Source: Alistipes senegalensis (GTDB lineage: Bacteria; Bacillota; Clostridia; Oscillospirales; Ruminococcaceae). Taken from it: a stretch of DNA of 64,000 nt. Positions 1 through 8,235 of this stretch are shown here, piece by piece. Location of the stretch: positions 415,841 through 479,840 of the forward strand of contig JAMPEF010000001.1 of assembly GCA_023665275.1 (NCBI GenBank), given 5' to 3'. The first letter of the stretch is position 1, and each line of letters begins with the position of its first letter. The notes beneath the pieces were generated by a model. The model was not told the origin of the DNA. It searched no databases and saw nothing but the letters and a program-made list of their open reading frames with translations. The translations under genes and the position numbers were made by a program.

Positions 1-12
1 CGACAAAATTCT

Positions 13-61
13 AATTTTGGTACTAAAATCACTTGACAAGTACCAAAATTGGTACTATAAT
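13..61 (+). promoter_or_regulatory. Promoter with overlapping three-half-site operator of the Mu-like module
   Basis: TTGACA (33-38) and TATAAT (56-61) are separated by exactly 17 bases, a perfect sigma-A promoter. Three copies of an 8-base half-site lie across it: TTGGTACT at 17-24, its reverse complement AGTACCAA at 39-46, and TTGGTACT again at 49-56. The last two form a palindrome with a 2-base centre inside the spacer and the first base of the -10. The first and second form a wider 12-base inverted repeat (13-24 and 39-50). This is the layout expected for repression by the XRE protein encoded just downstream; that link is inferred. Confidence 0.8.
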
Positions 62-139
62 ATTAGTAAAAGTTATATGGCTAATTATAATTTTAACATA
101 CGAAACGCAAAAAGTAAACAGAAAGGAAAGATTTTTTTT

Positions 140-364
140 ATGAAATTCGGACAGAAAATAAAAATAAGACGTGAAGAACTGGGATATACTCAGGCGGAGC
201 TGGCACAGAAAGTCCACACTACACAGCCATATGTTTCACGGCTGGAACGTGGACATTTCAACCCTTCAATGAATATGATTGTAAAAATTTCAACAGCACT
301 TCTCATCAGCGTTGATTATCTTCTTCTTGACGAGACAGGCTATCCGGAAAGGAGTGTAAATTAA
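140..364 (+). CDS. XRE-family repressor of the Mu-like element
   Basis: A 74-residue protein that is almost entirely one Cro/CI-type helix-turn-helix. The recognition region reads GYTQAELAQKVHTTQPYVSR, followed by an acidic/leucine-rich tail (SVDYLLLDE) typical of this family. The ATG at 140 is chosen over an upstream ATG at 17 because GAAAGGAAAG lies about 10 bases before it and the upstream ATG falls inside the operator/promoter. The stop overlaps the transposase start by one base (TAATG), so the two are translationally coupled. Likely role: autorepressor that keeps the transposition genes silent, comparable to Mu c or Ner. The domain is certain; the regulatory role is inferred from the operator in its own promoter. 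Confidence 0.85.
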   Translation: MKFGQKIKIRREELGYTQAELAQKVHTTQPYVSRLERGHFNPSMNMIVKISTALLISVDYLLLDETGYPERSVN

Positions 365-2340
365 TGGAATACCTCACCATAAAGCAGACCGCTGAACTGA
401 AAAAATGTTCCGTGCGCTATATCAGACAGCTTTGCAGTGACGGAAAAATAAAAACTGAAATACAGCCACACCCACAGAATAAAAAACCGTGCTATATGAT
501 ACCCGTTACGGAACTTCCGGAAGACTTACAGGCGAAATATTACGGCATAACAAAAAAACAGTCTCCGATTCCGGAAAAAATAAAGCCGGAAATCAAGAAC
601 AGACCGTTAACTATAGAGGAACTTTCCGAAAAAGAACGCACGGAACTTTATTTCTGGTGCGGACTTCTTAAAGAATGGCAGTCAAGACGTTCACAATATG
701 AAAAAAAATGCGCTTTTGACAGGGACTTCATAGGCGAATGCAGATTAAAATATCCGGATATAAAAATAAGTACAGATATTCTGTATAGAAAATTATCAGC
801 TTACAAAAATAATGACTATTACGGTATAATCGGCAGACATACCTCGTGGAATGCAGGGAAAAACTCCATTCCTGAACCCGTATGGGAAAATTTTTTATAT
901 AACTGGCTTGACGAAAACCGCCCGTCTGTTGCCTTGTGCTATAGGGCAGCTATCGACTGGACAGCGAATTTTTATCCTGAACTGCTTGACAGCATACCTT
1001 GTGAAATGACTTTCCGGAGACGCATTGAAAAAGATATTTCCGTTTCTGTAAAAACCCTGCTCCGTGATGGTGAAAAGGCTTTCAGCGACAGGTGCGCACC
1101 GTACATAATGCGTATGTATGATAAACTTTCCGCTAATTCATGCTGGATAGCTGATAATCACACTTTTGATATACAGTCATACGACGAAGAAAACAAAATA
1201 CACCGCCTTTATCTTACAGCTTTTCTTGATGCTAAATCGGGAGTCCTTACCGGCTGGAATATTACTGAATCACCCGATTCACAATCTACAGTGCTTGCAC
1301 TCCGTCACGGAATAATGCGTTTTGGTATTCCGGAGTGTATATACGTCGATAACGGAAGGGAATTTCTTACGCATGATATAGGCGGACGTGGTCACCGGTC
1401 AGGCGGAAAGATTACCGCTGAAAACAATCCGCCTACTATCTTTGAAACTTTAGGTATAGAAATGCGCAACGCTATTGTCCGGAATGCCAAGGCAAAACCT
1501 ATTGAAAGAACTTTCTATACTGTAAAGAATCAGTTTTCAAAATTATTCAAGGGCTTTTGCGGCGGCACTGTCCTTGAACGTCCGGAAAGTCTTAAACGTC
1601 GCATAAAAAACGGTAACGTGCCGTGTGACTATGAAATAAGAGAAGTTTTTGAAAATTGGATTGACGGAGAATATAATTTACAGGAGTATGGCGGTTCAGA
1701 ACAGATATACAAGGGATTTTCACGCATTGAAGTATGGAACAGAACAGCCAGTGAAATAAGAAAAGCTCCCGAAGCCGCACTAAATCTTATGCTTATGCGG
1801 ACTACCCGCAAACAGAAAATAAAGCGTAATGGCGTATATGTCACAATATGCGGTGAGAAGATATGGTTTACAGAACCGGAAAAAACTATCATGAACCTTG
1901 AACGTGAAGTATATGTAAGATACAATCCGGCAGATTTGCGGAACGTCCGTATTTATGACGCCTCAACCGATAAATATTTATTCACGTGGGAAATAGCCGA
2001 TAATCTTATGGCTGATTACCTTGAAGAAAATATTGAAACTCTTTCAAATGCAAATGCAATTATACGTGAGACTAAAAAATTTGTTCGTGAACAGGCAAAG
2101 GAAACAACATCGGCACTTTCAAACAAACAACGGTTGACACTTCTTGATATGACTGTAAGAAAAGCACAGTACCGCAAAGATAATGATTTCAGCATACAGC
2201 ACCCTAAAAAGATTATACCGGTCATCATAAATGAAGAACATGAAGAACTTATGGCGGCTGGTTCGGAAAGTATAACCATTGACCTTGATAAAATGACAAA
2301 AAATGCAGAAACGAGGAAAAAATCTGATGTATACAGATAA
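364..2340 (+). CDS. MuA-type DDE transposase
   Basis: A 658-residue transposase of the Mu/TniA class, close to MuA in length. The N-terminus (about residues 1-60, LTIKQTAELKKCSVRYIRQL) is a MerR-like DNA-binding helix-turn-helix, like the enhancer-binding domain of MuA. The retroviral-integrase-like core carries an apparent complete triad: D264 in CWIADNHTFD, D329 in YVDNGREF and E381 in KPIERTF. The spacings (65 and 52) are close to MuA (67 and 56). A C-terminal beta-barrel-like region and a basic tail follow, where MuA binds MuB. It would cut and join element ends to target DNA. It is coupled by TAATG to the repressor gene and overlaps the ATPase gene by 14 bases. No internal stop or frameshift is seen, so it looks functional. 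Confidence 0.92.
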   Translation: MEYLTIKQTAELKKCSVRYIRQLCSDGKIKTEIQPHPQNKKPCYMIPVTELPEDLQAKYYGITKKQSPIPEKIKPEIKNRPLTIEELSEKERTELYFWCGLLKEWQSRRSQYEKKCAFDRDFIGECRLKYPDIKISTDILYRKLSAYKNNDYYGIIGRHTSWNAGKNSIPEPVWENFLYNWLDENRPSVALCYRAAIDWTANFYPELLDSIPCEMTFRRRIEKDISVSVKTLLRDGEKAFSDRCAPYIMRMYDKLSANSCWIADNHTFDIQSYDEENKIHRLYLTAFLDAKSGVLTGWNITESPDSQSTVLALRHGIMRFGIPECIYVDNGREFLTHDIGGRGHRSGGKITAENNPPTIFETLGIEMRNAIVRNAKAKPIERTFYTVKNQFSKLFKGFCGGTVLERPESLKRRIKNGNVPCDYEIREVFENWIDGEYNLQEYGGSEQIYKGFSRIEVWNRTASEIRKAPEAALNLMLMRTTRKQKIKRNGVYVTICGEKIWFTEPEKTIMNLEREVYVRYNPADLRNVRIYDASTDKYLFTWEIADNLMADYLEENIETLSNANAIIRETKKFVREQAKETTSALSNKQRLTLLDMTVRKAQYRKDNDFSIQHPKKIIPVIINEEHEELMAAGSESITIDLDKMTKNAETRKKSDVYR

Positions 2341-3250
2341 ACAGATGGCTTTACTTGATAAGGTTGAAAACCTTATGAATGAAAAGAATATCAGTCAGAA
2401 TGCTGTCGGACAGCTTATCGGTGTATCGGGTACGGCACTTTCACAGATACGCAACGGAAAGTATAAGTCAAATCCGGATAAAATATTTAATATTCTTGAA
2501 AATTATTTCAGTGAGGATAAAAAAACTGAATATGTATATTCAGAAACAGCATATGTTGAAACTACTATTTCCGGACAGATTTATAAAGTTATCGCAAACT
2601 GTCAAAGCAAGGGCGGACTTGCTGTCGTATGCGGTGACGCCGGAATAGGTAAGACAAAAGCCGCACAGAAGTTTGTATCTGATAATCCGTCGGACAGTTT
2701 TCTTATAACAATAAATCCATGTATAACCGGTATAAGAAATCTTCTGAGAATAATAGCAGACCATACGGGTGCTGGTCAGGAAAAAAATATCAGTGATATG
2801 TGGTTTTCAATAGTGAATAAGATTTCCGACGGCACAGTACTTATTTTTGACGAAGCACAGCACCTGACACTTAAAACCATTGAGGTACTCCGGAGCTTTT
2901 CAGACTATTTCAGCAGTAAAGGGCAGACTTTAGGTATATGTTTTATCGGAAATCTTGATACTGTTTCGACAATGGGTGGCAGAAAAGCAGAATTTGCACA
3001 GATTTCAAACCGTACACGTCAGCGGAAAATATATCGCAATACAGATATAAAGCGGGAGGATATATGCAGAATATTTCCCGTTCTTGAAAAAAACGGCATG
3101 AATGCCGAAATTGATTATCTTTTAAAGATTTCACAGACCTCACAGGCACTGAGGGGAGCTATAAACCTTTTTTCAAATGCATACGATAACGAAAATTATA
3201 CATATGCCGGACTTGTTGCTATGGCTGAATTTATGGATATGGAGGTGTGA
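2327..3250 (+). CDS. MuB/TnsC-like AAA+ transposition ATPase
   Basis: A 307-residue target-selection ATPase. Residues about 10-60 form a Cro-like helix-turn-helix (NAVGQLIGVSGTALSQIRNG), as in the N-terminus of MuB. The AAA+ domain has Walker A CGDAGIGKTKAA and Walker B VLIFDEAQHL, then a sensor-like SNRTRQR. In Mu and Tn7-type elements this protein coats target DNA, recruits and stimulates the transposase and gives target immunity. The ATG at 2327 is preferred over one at 2303 because GAGGAAA sits about 7 bases before it; it overlaps the transposase end by 14 bases. No TniQ/TnsD-type target selector is adjacent. Confidence 0.9.
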   Translation: MYTDKQMALLDKVENLMNEKNISQNAVGQLIGVSGTALSQIRNGKYKSNPDKIFNILENYFSEDKKTEYVYSETAYVETTISGQIYKVIANCQSKGGLAVVCGDAGIGKTKAAQKFVSDNPSDSFLITINPCITGIRNLLRIIADHTGAGQEKNISDMWFSIVNKISDGTVLIFDEAQHLTLKTIEVLRSFSDYFSSKGQTLGICFIGNLDTVSTMGGRKAEFAQISNRTRQRKIYRNTDIKREDICRIFPVLEKNGMNAEIDYLLKISQTSQALRGAINLFSNAYDNENYTYAGLVAMAEFMDMEV

Positions 3251-3253
3251 TAT

Positions 3254-3469
3254 ATGAAAATAGTCCTTAATATGTCGGCTTTTTATAGTCAGATGAAAAA
3301 GCACGGCATAGAAACTATAAGGCAGTTAAGCAGAGAGAGCGGTATAACGTGTGAATGTCTTTACGGAGCAGTTGACAGAGGAGTGATTTCCAAAGAAACT
3401 TACTGGAGACTTGCTAAATTTTTCGGGTGTCACGTTGAAGATTTACAGATACCCGACGAATCACGCTGA
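3254..3469 (+). CDS. Small Cro-like helix-turn-helix protein
   Basis: A 71-residue protein with a helix-turn-helix of the XRE/Cro type (IRQLSRESGITCECLYGAVD followed by ISKETYWRLAKFFGCHVEDL). A strong GGAGGTG lies 8 bases before the ATG, and the gene follows the ATPase by 3 bases, so it is the last gene of the module. It may act as a second regulator of the element (a Ner/Cro counterpart to the first XRE protein) or as an accessory end-binding protein. Neither is proven by sequence. Confidence 0.75.
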   Translation: MKIVLNMSAFYSQMKKHGIETIRQLSRESGITCECLYGAVDRGVISKETYWRLAKFFGCHVEDLQIPDESR

Positions 3470-3569
3470 TTTATCCGGAAAAATACAACAAAATTCTACA
3501 GAAATTCCACGCTGAAAAACTGCATTTTGCATGAATTTTGAAAATGCTGTCAGAAAACAAGATTTATTC

Positions 3570-3598
3570 TTGAAAAATTTTTCACAATGTGCTATAAT
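3570..3598 (+). promoter_or_regulatory. Promoter of the ArsB/SLC13-type permease
   Basis: TTGAAA (3570-3575) and TATAAT (3593-3598) with a 17-base spacer, 39 bases before the permease start. It is outside the transposition module, so the module's right end should lie between 3470 and about 3570. An inverted repeat (GCATTTT at 3522-3528, AAAATGC at 3541-3547) lies just upstream; its role is unknown. Confidence 0.75.
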
Positions 3599-3636
3599 TC
3601 CAAATGGTGCAAAAATACATACAGGAGGTTTATAAT

Positions 3637-4989
3637 ATGACAGCATCACAGATTTTCGCCGTTATAATATTTGTGGCAATGTTCATACTTATTGTCATGG
3701 ATAAAATAGAACGGCATTATGTAACTCTCGGCAGTGGAATACTCACGCTTGTTGTGGTATTCGGCATATGTATGCGGAGTGGTACGGCAATATGGGACAC
3801 TCTTGCTTTAAAGGGATTCATTACCAAAGACTTCTGGTATCAGGTCACGGAGAGCGAAAGCAAGGGAATTAACTGGGCAACGATTCTTTTTATAGCCGGT
3901 ATGATGGTTATGGTTGAGGGTATGGCAAAAGCCGGATTTTTCCGGTGGCTATGTATGAAGATAGCATTTCTTGTAAAGTGCAAAACTATACCGGTATTTA
4001 TAACTTTCATGATTATGTCGGCTGTACTTTCAATGTTCATTGACAGCATAACAGTTATCATGTTTCTTGCGGCAGTAACCATTGAACTTTCACAGCTGCT
4101 TAAATTCAATCCCGTACCTATGATTTTATCGGAGATTTTCTGTGCGAATTTAGGTGGTTCGGCTACCATGTGTGGAGACCCTCCAAATATCATAGTAGGT
4201 ACATCATTAGGATATTCATTCGGCGATTTCCTTACAAATACAGGACTTGTTGCCGGAATTTCATTAATTGTTTCAATAGTTTTCTTTTACTTTGCGTTCA
4301 GAAAGGAACTTGTTTCAGAAAACAGTGAAAATATTGATATTTCAAAACTTCCGAAGCCAAGCGAAGCTATAACAAACAAGCGTGATTTTATAGTAAGTAC
4401 GGTTATTTTCGGCTGTGCGGTAGTTCTGCTTGTCACTCACTCTATAACACATCTTACAGTTGCTACAATAGGACTTTTTATAGCGATTATTACACTTATA
4501 GCCTTTGCCAAGGACGCATTGGAGTTACTTAAAAAAGTCGACTATAAGACTGTTGTATTTTTCATAGGATTATTTATAGTTGTAGGCGGACTTGAAGAAA
4601 CGGGTATACTTGAAATAATAGCGGCATTCATTGAAAAAATAAGTGGTGGCGATGCTAAACTTATGATAGTTATTATTCTGTGGGTATCAGCAGTTGCAAG
4701 CGCATTTGTGGACAATATACCATTTGCGGCTACAATGGTTCCCGTCATACAGAGCCTTGCTACAACGTCGGGTGTGGCACTTCCCACGCTTGCATGGACG
4801 CTTTCCATTGGTACGGATATAGGCGGTAGTGCAACACCTATCGGAGCGTCTGCAAATGTAGTTGGTACTTCCGTTGCCGCAAAAAATGGCTATCCTATCG
4901 GCTGGGGAAAATACTGCAAGAAACTTGCACCGGCTACCGTGATAGTTCTTGCAATTTCAACGGCTTATATTTTCATGCGATACTTATAA
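3637..4989 (+). CDS. ArsB/NhaD-like (SLC13, ion transporter superfamily) permease
   Basis: A 450-residue polytopic membrane protein with two homologous halves. Each half carries the re-entrant-loop signature: GGSATMCGDPPNIIVG in the first and GGSATPIGASANVVG in the second. This pattern is typical of the ArsB/P-protein/SLC13 group, whose members move anions or exchange sodium for protons; the substrate cannot be read from sequence. The ATG at 3637 follows ACAGGAGG with good spacing, better than the in-frame ATG at 3604. It is followed after 14 bases by a cytidylate-kinase-like gene, apparently in one transcript ending at the terminator at 5606. Confidence 0.85.
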   Translation: MTASQIFAVIIFVAMFILIVMDKIERHYVTLGSGILTLVVVFGICMRSGTAIWDTLALKGFITKDFWYQVTESESKGINWATILFIAGMMVMVEGMAKAGFFRWLCMKIAFLVKCKTIPVFITFMIMSAVLSMFIDSITVIMFLAAVTIELSQLLKFNPVPMILSEIFCANLGGSATMCGDPPNIIVGTSLGYSFGDFLTNTGLVAGISLIVSIVFFYFAFRKELVSENSENIDISKLPKPSEAITNKRDFIVSTVIFGCAVVLLVTHSITHLTVATIGLFIAIITLIAFAKDALELLKKVDYKTVVFFIGLFIVVGGLEETGILEIIAAFIEKISGGDAKLMIVIILWVSAVASAFVDNIPFAATMVPVIQSLATTSGVALPTLAWTLSIGTDIGGSATPIGASANVVGTSVAAKNGYPIGWGKYCKKLAPATVIVLAISTAYIFMRYL

Positions 4990-5003
4990 TCAGGAGGAAT
5001 TTT

Positions 5004-5597
5004 ATGTCACAGATTATTATTTCAGTCGGAAGAGAGTTCGGCAGTGGCGGACGTGTTATCGCTGAGGCACTCGCAGAAAGATTCAATATACCGATTTATG
5101 ACAGACATCTTATAACCGAAATTGCAGAACGCACCGGACTTACTCCGGAGGAAATTGAAAAATACAACGAAAATCCTAAAAAGAAAATTATTTCACGCCG
5201 TGTACGTGGTTACAGCAACTCCATTGAGGACAATATTGCAGAAATGCAGTTTAATTTTCTTAATGAAAAATCCGAAAGTGGTGAATCCTTTGTTGTAGTC
5301 GGAAGATGTTCCGAAACTAAATTAAAAGAAAATCCCGCACTTGTATCGCTTTTCGTTCTTGCCGATATGGACGCTAAAATAAAACGTGTCATGGAAGTAT
5401 ACGAACTTTCAGAAAACGACGCAAAAGAATTTATCCGCAAAAAAGACAAGAAACGTAAACGCTATCATAACTATCACTGTTCTGGTCACTGGGGTGATTC
5501 AAGACTTTATGATATCTGCATTAATAGTACCTGTCTCGGCATCGACGGAACTATAGATTATCTTGAAAAATACATCAGGGCAAGAGCAGGATTATAA
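5004..5597 (+). CDS. Cytidylate-kinase-like family protein
   Basis: A 197-residue P-loop protein of the cytidylate-kinase-like family. The N-terminus IIISVGREFGSGGRVIAEAL is the modified P-loop of this group, followed by IPIYDRHLI and a lid-like basic stretch (RKKDKKRKRYHNYH). In these proteins the usual GKS is replaced by GSGG, and the true substrate is not established. CAGGAGG lies before the ATG. It forms an operon with the permease upstream, a pairing that suggests a regulatory or sensing role, but that is only inference. Confidence 0.8.
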   Translation: MSQIIISVGREFGSGGRVIAEALAERFNIPIYDRHLITEIAERTGLTPEEIEKYNENPKKKIISRRVRGYSNSIEDNIAEMQFNFLNEKSESGESFVVVGRCSETKLKENPALVSLFVLADMDAKIKRVMEVYELSENDAKEFIRKKDKKRKRYHNYHCSGHWGDSRLYDICINSTCLGIDGTIDYLEKYIRARAGL

Positions 5598-5605
5598 AAA
5601 AATCG

Positions 5606-5635
5606 ACGGGTATGCATTTTGTGTACCCGTTTTTA
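5606..5635 (+). terminator. Rho-independent terminator after the cytidylate-kinase-like gene
   Basis: Stem ACGGGTA (5606-5612) with TACCCGT (5624-5630), directly followed by a run of T. Confidence 0.85.
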
Positions 5636-5683
5636 TTTAATATTTTATTAAAAAACAAAAATATAAAATCTCCGAAATTTTCC

Positions 5684-5712
5684 TTGACTTGTTAAAAATT
5701 ATAGTGTATAAT
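5684..5712 (+). promoter_or_regulatory. ldh promoter
   Basis: TTGACT (5684-5689) and TATAAT (5707-5712) with a 17-base spacer, 33 bases before the ldh start. No Rex-like operator (TTGTGA...TCACAA) was seen around it. Confidence 0.8.
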
Positions 5713-5745
5713 AGATATATAAATTTAAAAAATCGGAGGTTTATT

Positions 5746-6699
5746 ATGAATACTGATAAAAGAAAAGTCGTTCTTATCGGTACGGGCATGGTCGGTATGA
5801 GTTTTGCATATGCCCTTGTCAATCAGGGCGGTATCTGTAACGAACTTGTCCTTATCGACGTAAACAAGGAACGTGCTAACGGTGAGGCTATGGACTTAAA
5901 TCATGGTCTTGCATTCGCAAAGTCAAATATGCGGATTTATGCAGGCGATTACAAGGATTGCAAAGATGCTGATATTGTCGTTATTGCGGCTGGTGTCGCA
6001 CAGCGTGAGGGCGAAACACGTCTTGACCTGCTCCAGAGAAATACGGAGGTTTTCCGTTCAATTATTTCACCTGTTGTCAAGTCAGGATTTGACGGAATTT
6101 TCCTTGTTGCCACAAACCCCGTTGACATCATGACAAGGGTTACCTATGAACTCTCACGGTTCGGAGCGTCAAGGGTCATCGGTACGGGAACATCACTCGA
6201 TACAGCACGTTTGCGTTATCTTCTCGGTGACTACTTCACAGTTGACCCGAAAAATATTCATGCCTATGTTATCGGTGAACATGGTGACAGTGAATTTGTA
6301 CCGCTTTCACAGGTAATGCTTGCCACAAAGTCTGTAAGCGAAATTCTCGCCGACGAAAAAAACGACTACAAAATTGAAGATATGCAGTCCATAGAAGAAC
6401 AGGTACGCACAGCGGCTTACAAGATTATTGAGGCTAAAAGAGCTACATATTATGGTATCGGAATGGCTATAACACGTATAATAAAGGCTATACTCGGCGA
6501 TGAAAACAGCGTACTGACAGTATCAGCTAAACTTTGCGGAGAATACGACAGTAAAAATGTATTCATAGGCGTACCGTGTATCATAGGCAGAAACGGTGTC
6601 AAGGAAATTGTAGAACTCTCACTCACTGATGATGAAAAAATTAAATTCCAGAACTCAAGACAGGTGCTTGAAGACAGTTTCAACGGTCTGGAACTCTGA
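5746..6699 (+). CDS. ldh: L-lactate dehydrogenase
   Basis: Reduces pyruvate to L-lactate with NADH, regenerating NAD+ in fermentation; cytoplasmic tetramer. The 317-residue protein has the Rossmann loop GTGMVGMSFAYAL and the mobile active-site loop AQREGETRLDLL. The Gln in that loop is the classic marker for lactate rather than malate specificity. NPVDIMTRV, GTSLDTARLR and the catalytic His in GEHGDSEFVP are also present. The ATG at 5746 has CGGAGG at good spacing; an in-frame upstream start at 5689 overlaps the promoter and is rejected. It is monocistronic, between its own promoter and terminator. Confidence 0.95.
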   Translation: MNTDKRKVVLIGTGMVGMSFAYALVNQGGICNELVLIDVNKERANGEAMDLNHGLAFAKSNMRIYAGDYKDCKDADIVVIAAGVAQREGETRLDLLQRNTEVFRSIISPVVKSGFDGIFLVATNPVDIMTRVTYELSRFGASRVIGTGTSLDTARLRYLLGDYFTVDPKNIHAYVIGEHGDSEFVPLSQVMLATKSVSEILADEKNDYKIEDMQSIEEQVRTAAYKIIEAKRATYYGIGMAITRIIKAILGDENSVLTVSAKLCGEYDSKNVFIGVPCIIGRNGVKEIVELSLTDDEKIKFQNSRQVLEDSFNGLEL

Positions 6700-6722
6700 A
6701 AATATTACAGCAAAATTTGTAT

Positions 6723-6752
6723 AAAAAAGGGACTTTCAACAGTCCTTTTTTT
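6723..6752 (+). terminator. ldh terminator
   Basis: GGACT pairs with AGTCC, the stem is extended by an A-run against a T-run, and it ends in seven T. Confidence 0.85.
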
Positions 6753-6777
6753 GTGGGAAAAATTTATCATAAATATA

Positions 6778-6806
6778 TTGACATTGCCAGAAAAAAGTGA
6801 TAGAAT
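6778..6806 (+). promoter_or_regulatory. Promoter of the first MATE exporter
   Basis: TTGACA (6778-6783) and TAGAAT (6801-6806) with a 17-base spacer. Confidence 0.75.
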
Positions 6807-6833
6807 GCTATTCGCAAAGGAGTTGATGCCGTT

Positions 6834-8192
6834 ATGACTAAAAGTATGACAGAGGGCAATCCGGTAAAACTTATACTGGAATTTTCATTACCCTTACTTA
6901 TGGGAAATATTCTTCAACAGGCTTACAATATGATTGATGCTGCAATAGTCGGGCGTGTACTTGGTCCGGACGCACTGGGAGCGGTCGGAGCATCAAGCAG
7001 TGTGCAGTTTTTGATACTTGGATTCTGCATAGGTACGTGTGCCGGTTTTGGTATACCTATGGCTAAATATTTCGGTGCAAAACAACCCGACAGATTACGG
7101 AGTACTATATTTCATTCGTATCTGCTTACCGGAGTATTTGCGGTAGTACTTACGGTCATGACGTGCCTTTTGTGTGGAAATATCATTGATATTATGAAAG
7201 TCTCCGGCAGTATCCGTAAAGATGCATATACATATCTTTTCATAATCCTTGCCGGAATACCTTTCACACTTTTTTATAATCTTCTTTCCAGTATGCTCCG
7301 TGCAATCGGTGACAGCCAGACACCTTTCATATTTCTTGCGATATCGGCGGTACTTAATATAATACTGGACTTTACGTTTATAGTAGTTATACCTTTAGGG
7401 TGTGCGGGTGCGGCATTGGCGACAATCATCGCACAAGCATGTAGCGGAATCGCTTGTTTCATAGTGATTCAGAAAAAATATCCCTTACTTAAACTCACTA
7501 AAGATATATGCAGATTCAACAGCTATGCCTTAAAGGAACTTTTAATAATGGGTGTTCCCATGGGCTTGCAGTATTCAATAACGGCTATAGGTGCTATGGT
7601 TATGCAGTCAGCTAATAACGGTCTTGAAAAAGTTTATGTATCGGCATTTGCAGTGACTTCAAAACTCAAACAGCTTACATTGTGTCCGTTTGATGCGATA
7701 GCAACCGGTGTATCCGTATTCAGCAGTCAGAATCTTGGTGCAGGAAACTATGACCGTGTAAAAAAAGGCATTATAAGAGGTACGGCAATAAATACGGCTT
7801 ACGGATTTATAATAGGCATTGTACTTATTTTCTGTGGACGGTCATTGTCGCTTATGTTCCTTGATAAGTCCGAAACGGCTGTACTGGACGCTTGTGGGGA
7901 GTACATGAAATGTGTCGGATATTTTTTCTGGTCACTGGGAATTTTAAATACTTGTCGTATGAGTATACAGGGTATAGGATTTTCCGGACTGGCTATATTT
8001 TCGGGAGTACTGGAAATGTTCGCCCGTATATTCGTAAGCCGGAAATTTGTTCCGGAATATGGTTTCACAGCTATATGCTATACAGACCAAGCAGCGTGGA
8101 TTGTTGCAATGCTTTATTGTGCGGTAATGTGCATAGTATGTGTTAAAAAAGCCTCACATAAAAACGTAATTCACGAAAAAATAAAAGTATAA
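6834..8192 (+). CDS. MATE-family efflux protein
   Basis: A 452-residue membrane protein of the multidrug and toxin extrusion family (NorM/DinF type), normally 12 transmembrane helices exporting cationic drugs in exchange for Na+ or H+. It begins with the usual family entry (MTEGNPVKLILEFSLPLLMG) and the QQAYNMIDAAIVGR segment, and has the matching second half. AAAGGAG lies about 11 bases before the ATG. It is monocistronic, flanked by its own promoter and a terminator shared with the convergent anti-sigma gene. The substrate is unknown. Confidence 0.9.
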   Translation: MTKSMTEGNPVKLILEFSLPLLMGNILQQAYNMIDAAIVGRVLGPDALGAVGASSSVQFLILGFCIGTCAGFGIPMAKYFGAKQPDRLRSTIFHSYLLTGVFAVVLTVMTCLLCGNIIDIMKVSGSIRKDAYTYLFIILAGIPFTLFYNLLSSMLRAIGDSQTPFIFLAISAVLNIILDFTFIVVIPLGCAGAALATIIAQACSGIACFIVIQKKYPLLKLTKDICRFNSYALKELLIMGVPMGLQYSITAIGAMVMQSANNGLEKVYVSAFAVTSKLKQLTLCPFDAIATGVSVFSSQNLGAGNYDRVKKGIIRGTAINTAYGFIIGIVLIFCGRSLSLMFLDKSETAVLDACGEYMKCVGYFFWSLGILNTCRMSIQGIGFSGLAIFSGVLEMFARIFVSRKFVPEYGFTAICYTDQAAWIVAMLYCAVMCIVCVKKASHKNVIHEKIKV

Positions 8193-8195
8193 TAT

Positions 8196-8227
8196 AAAAA
8201 ACTCCCTTTTTACAGGGAGCTTTTTTT
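8196..8227. terminator. Bidirectional terminator between convergent genes
   Basis: CTCCCT (8202-8207) pairs with AGGGAG (8214-8219), with A-rich sequence on the left and a T-run on the right, so it can stop both the MATE gene and the minus-strand anti-sigma gene. Confidence 0.8.
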
Positions 8228-8235
8228 AAGGAGGT

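Noticed and set aside
5640..5745. A Rex operator at ldh
   Set aside because: No TTGTGA-type inverted repeat overlaps the promoter; only ordinary AT-rich sequence is present.
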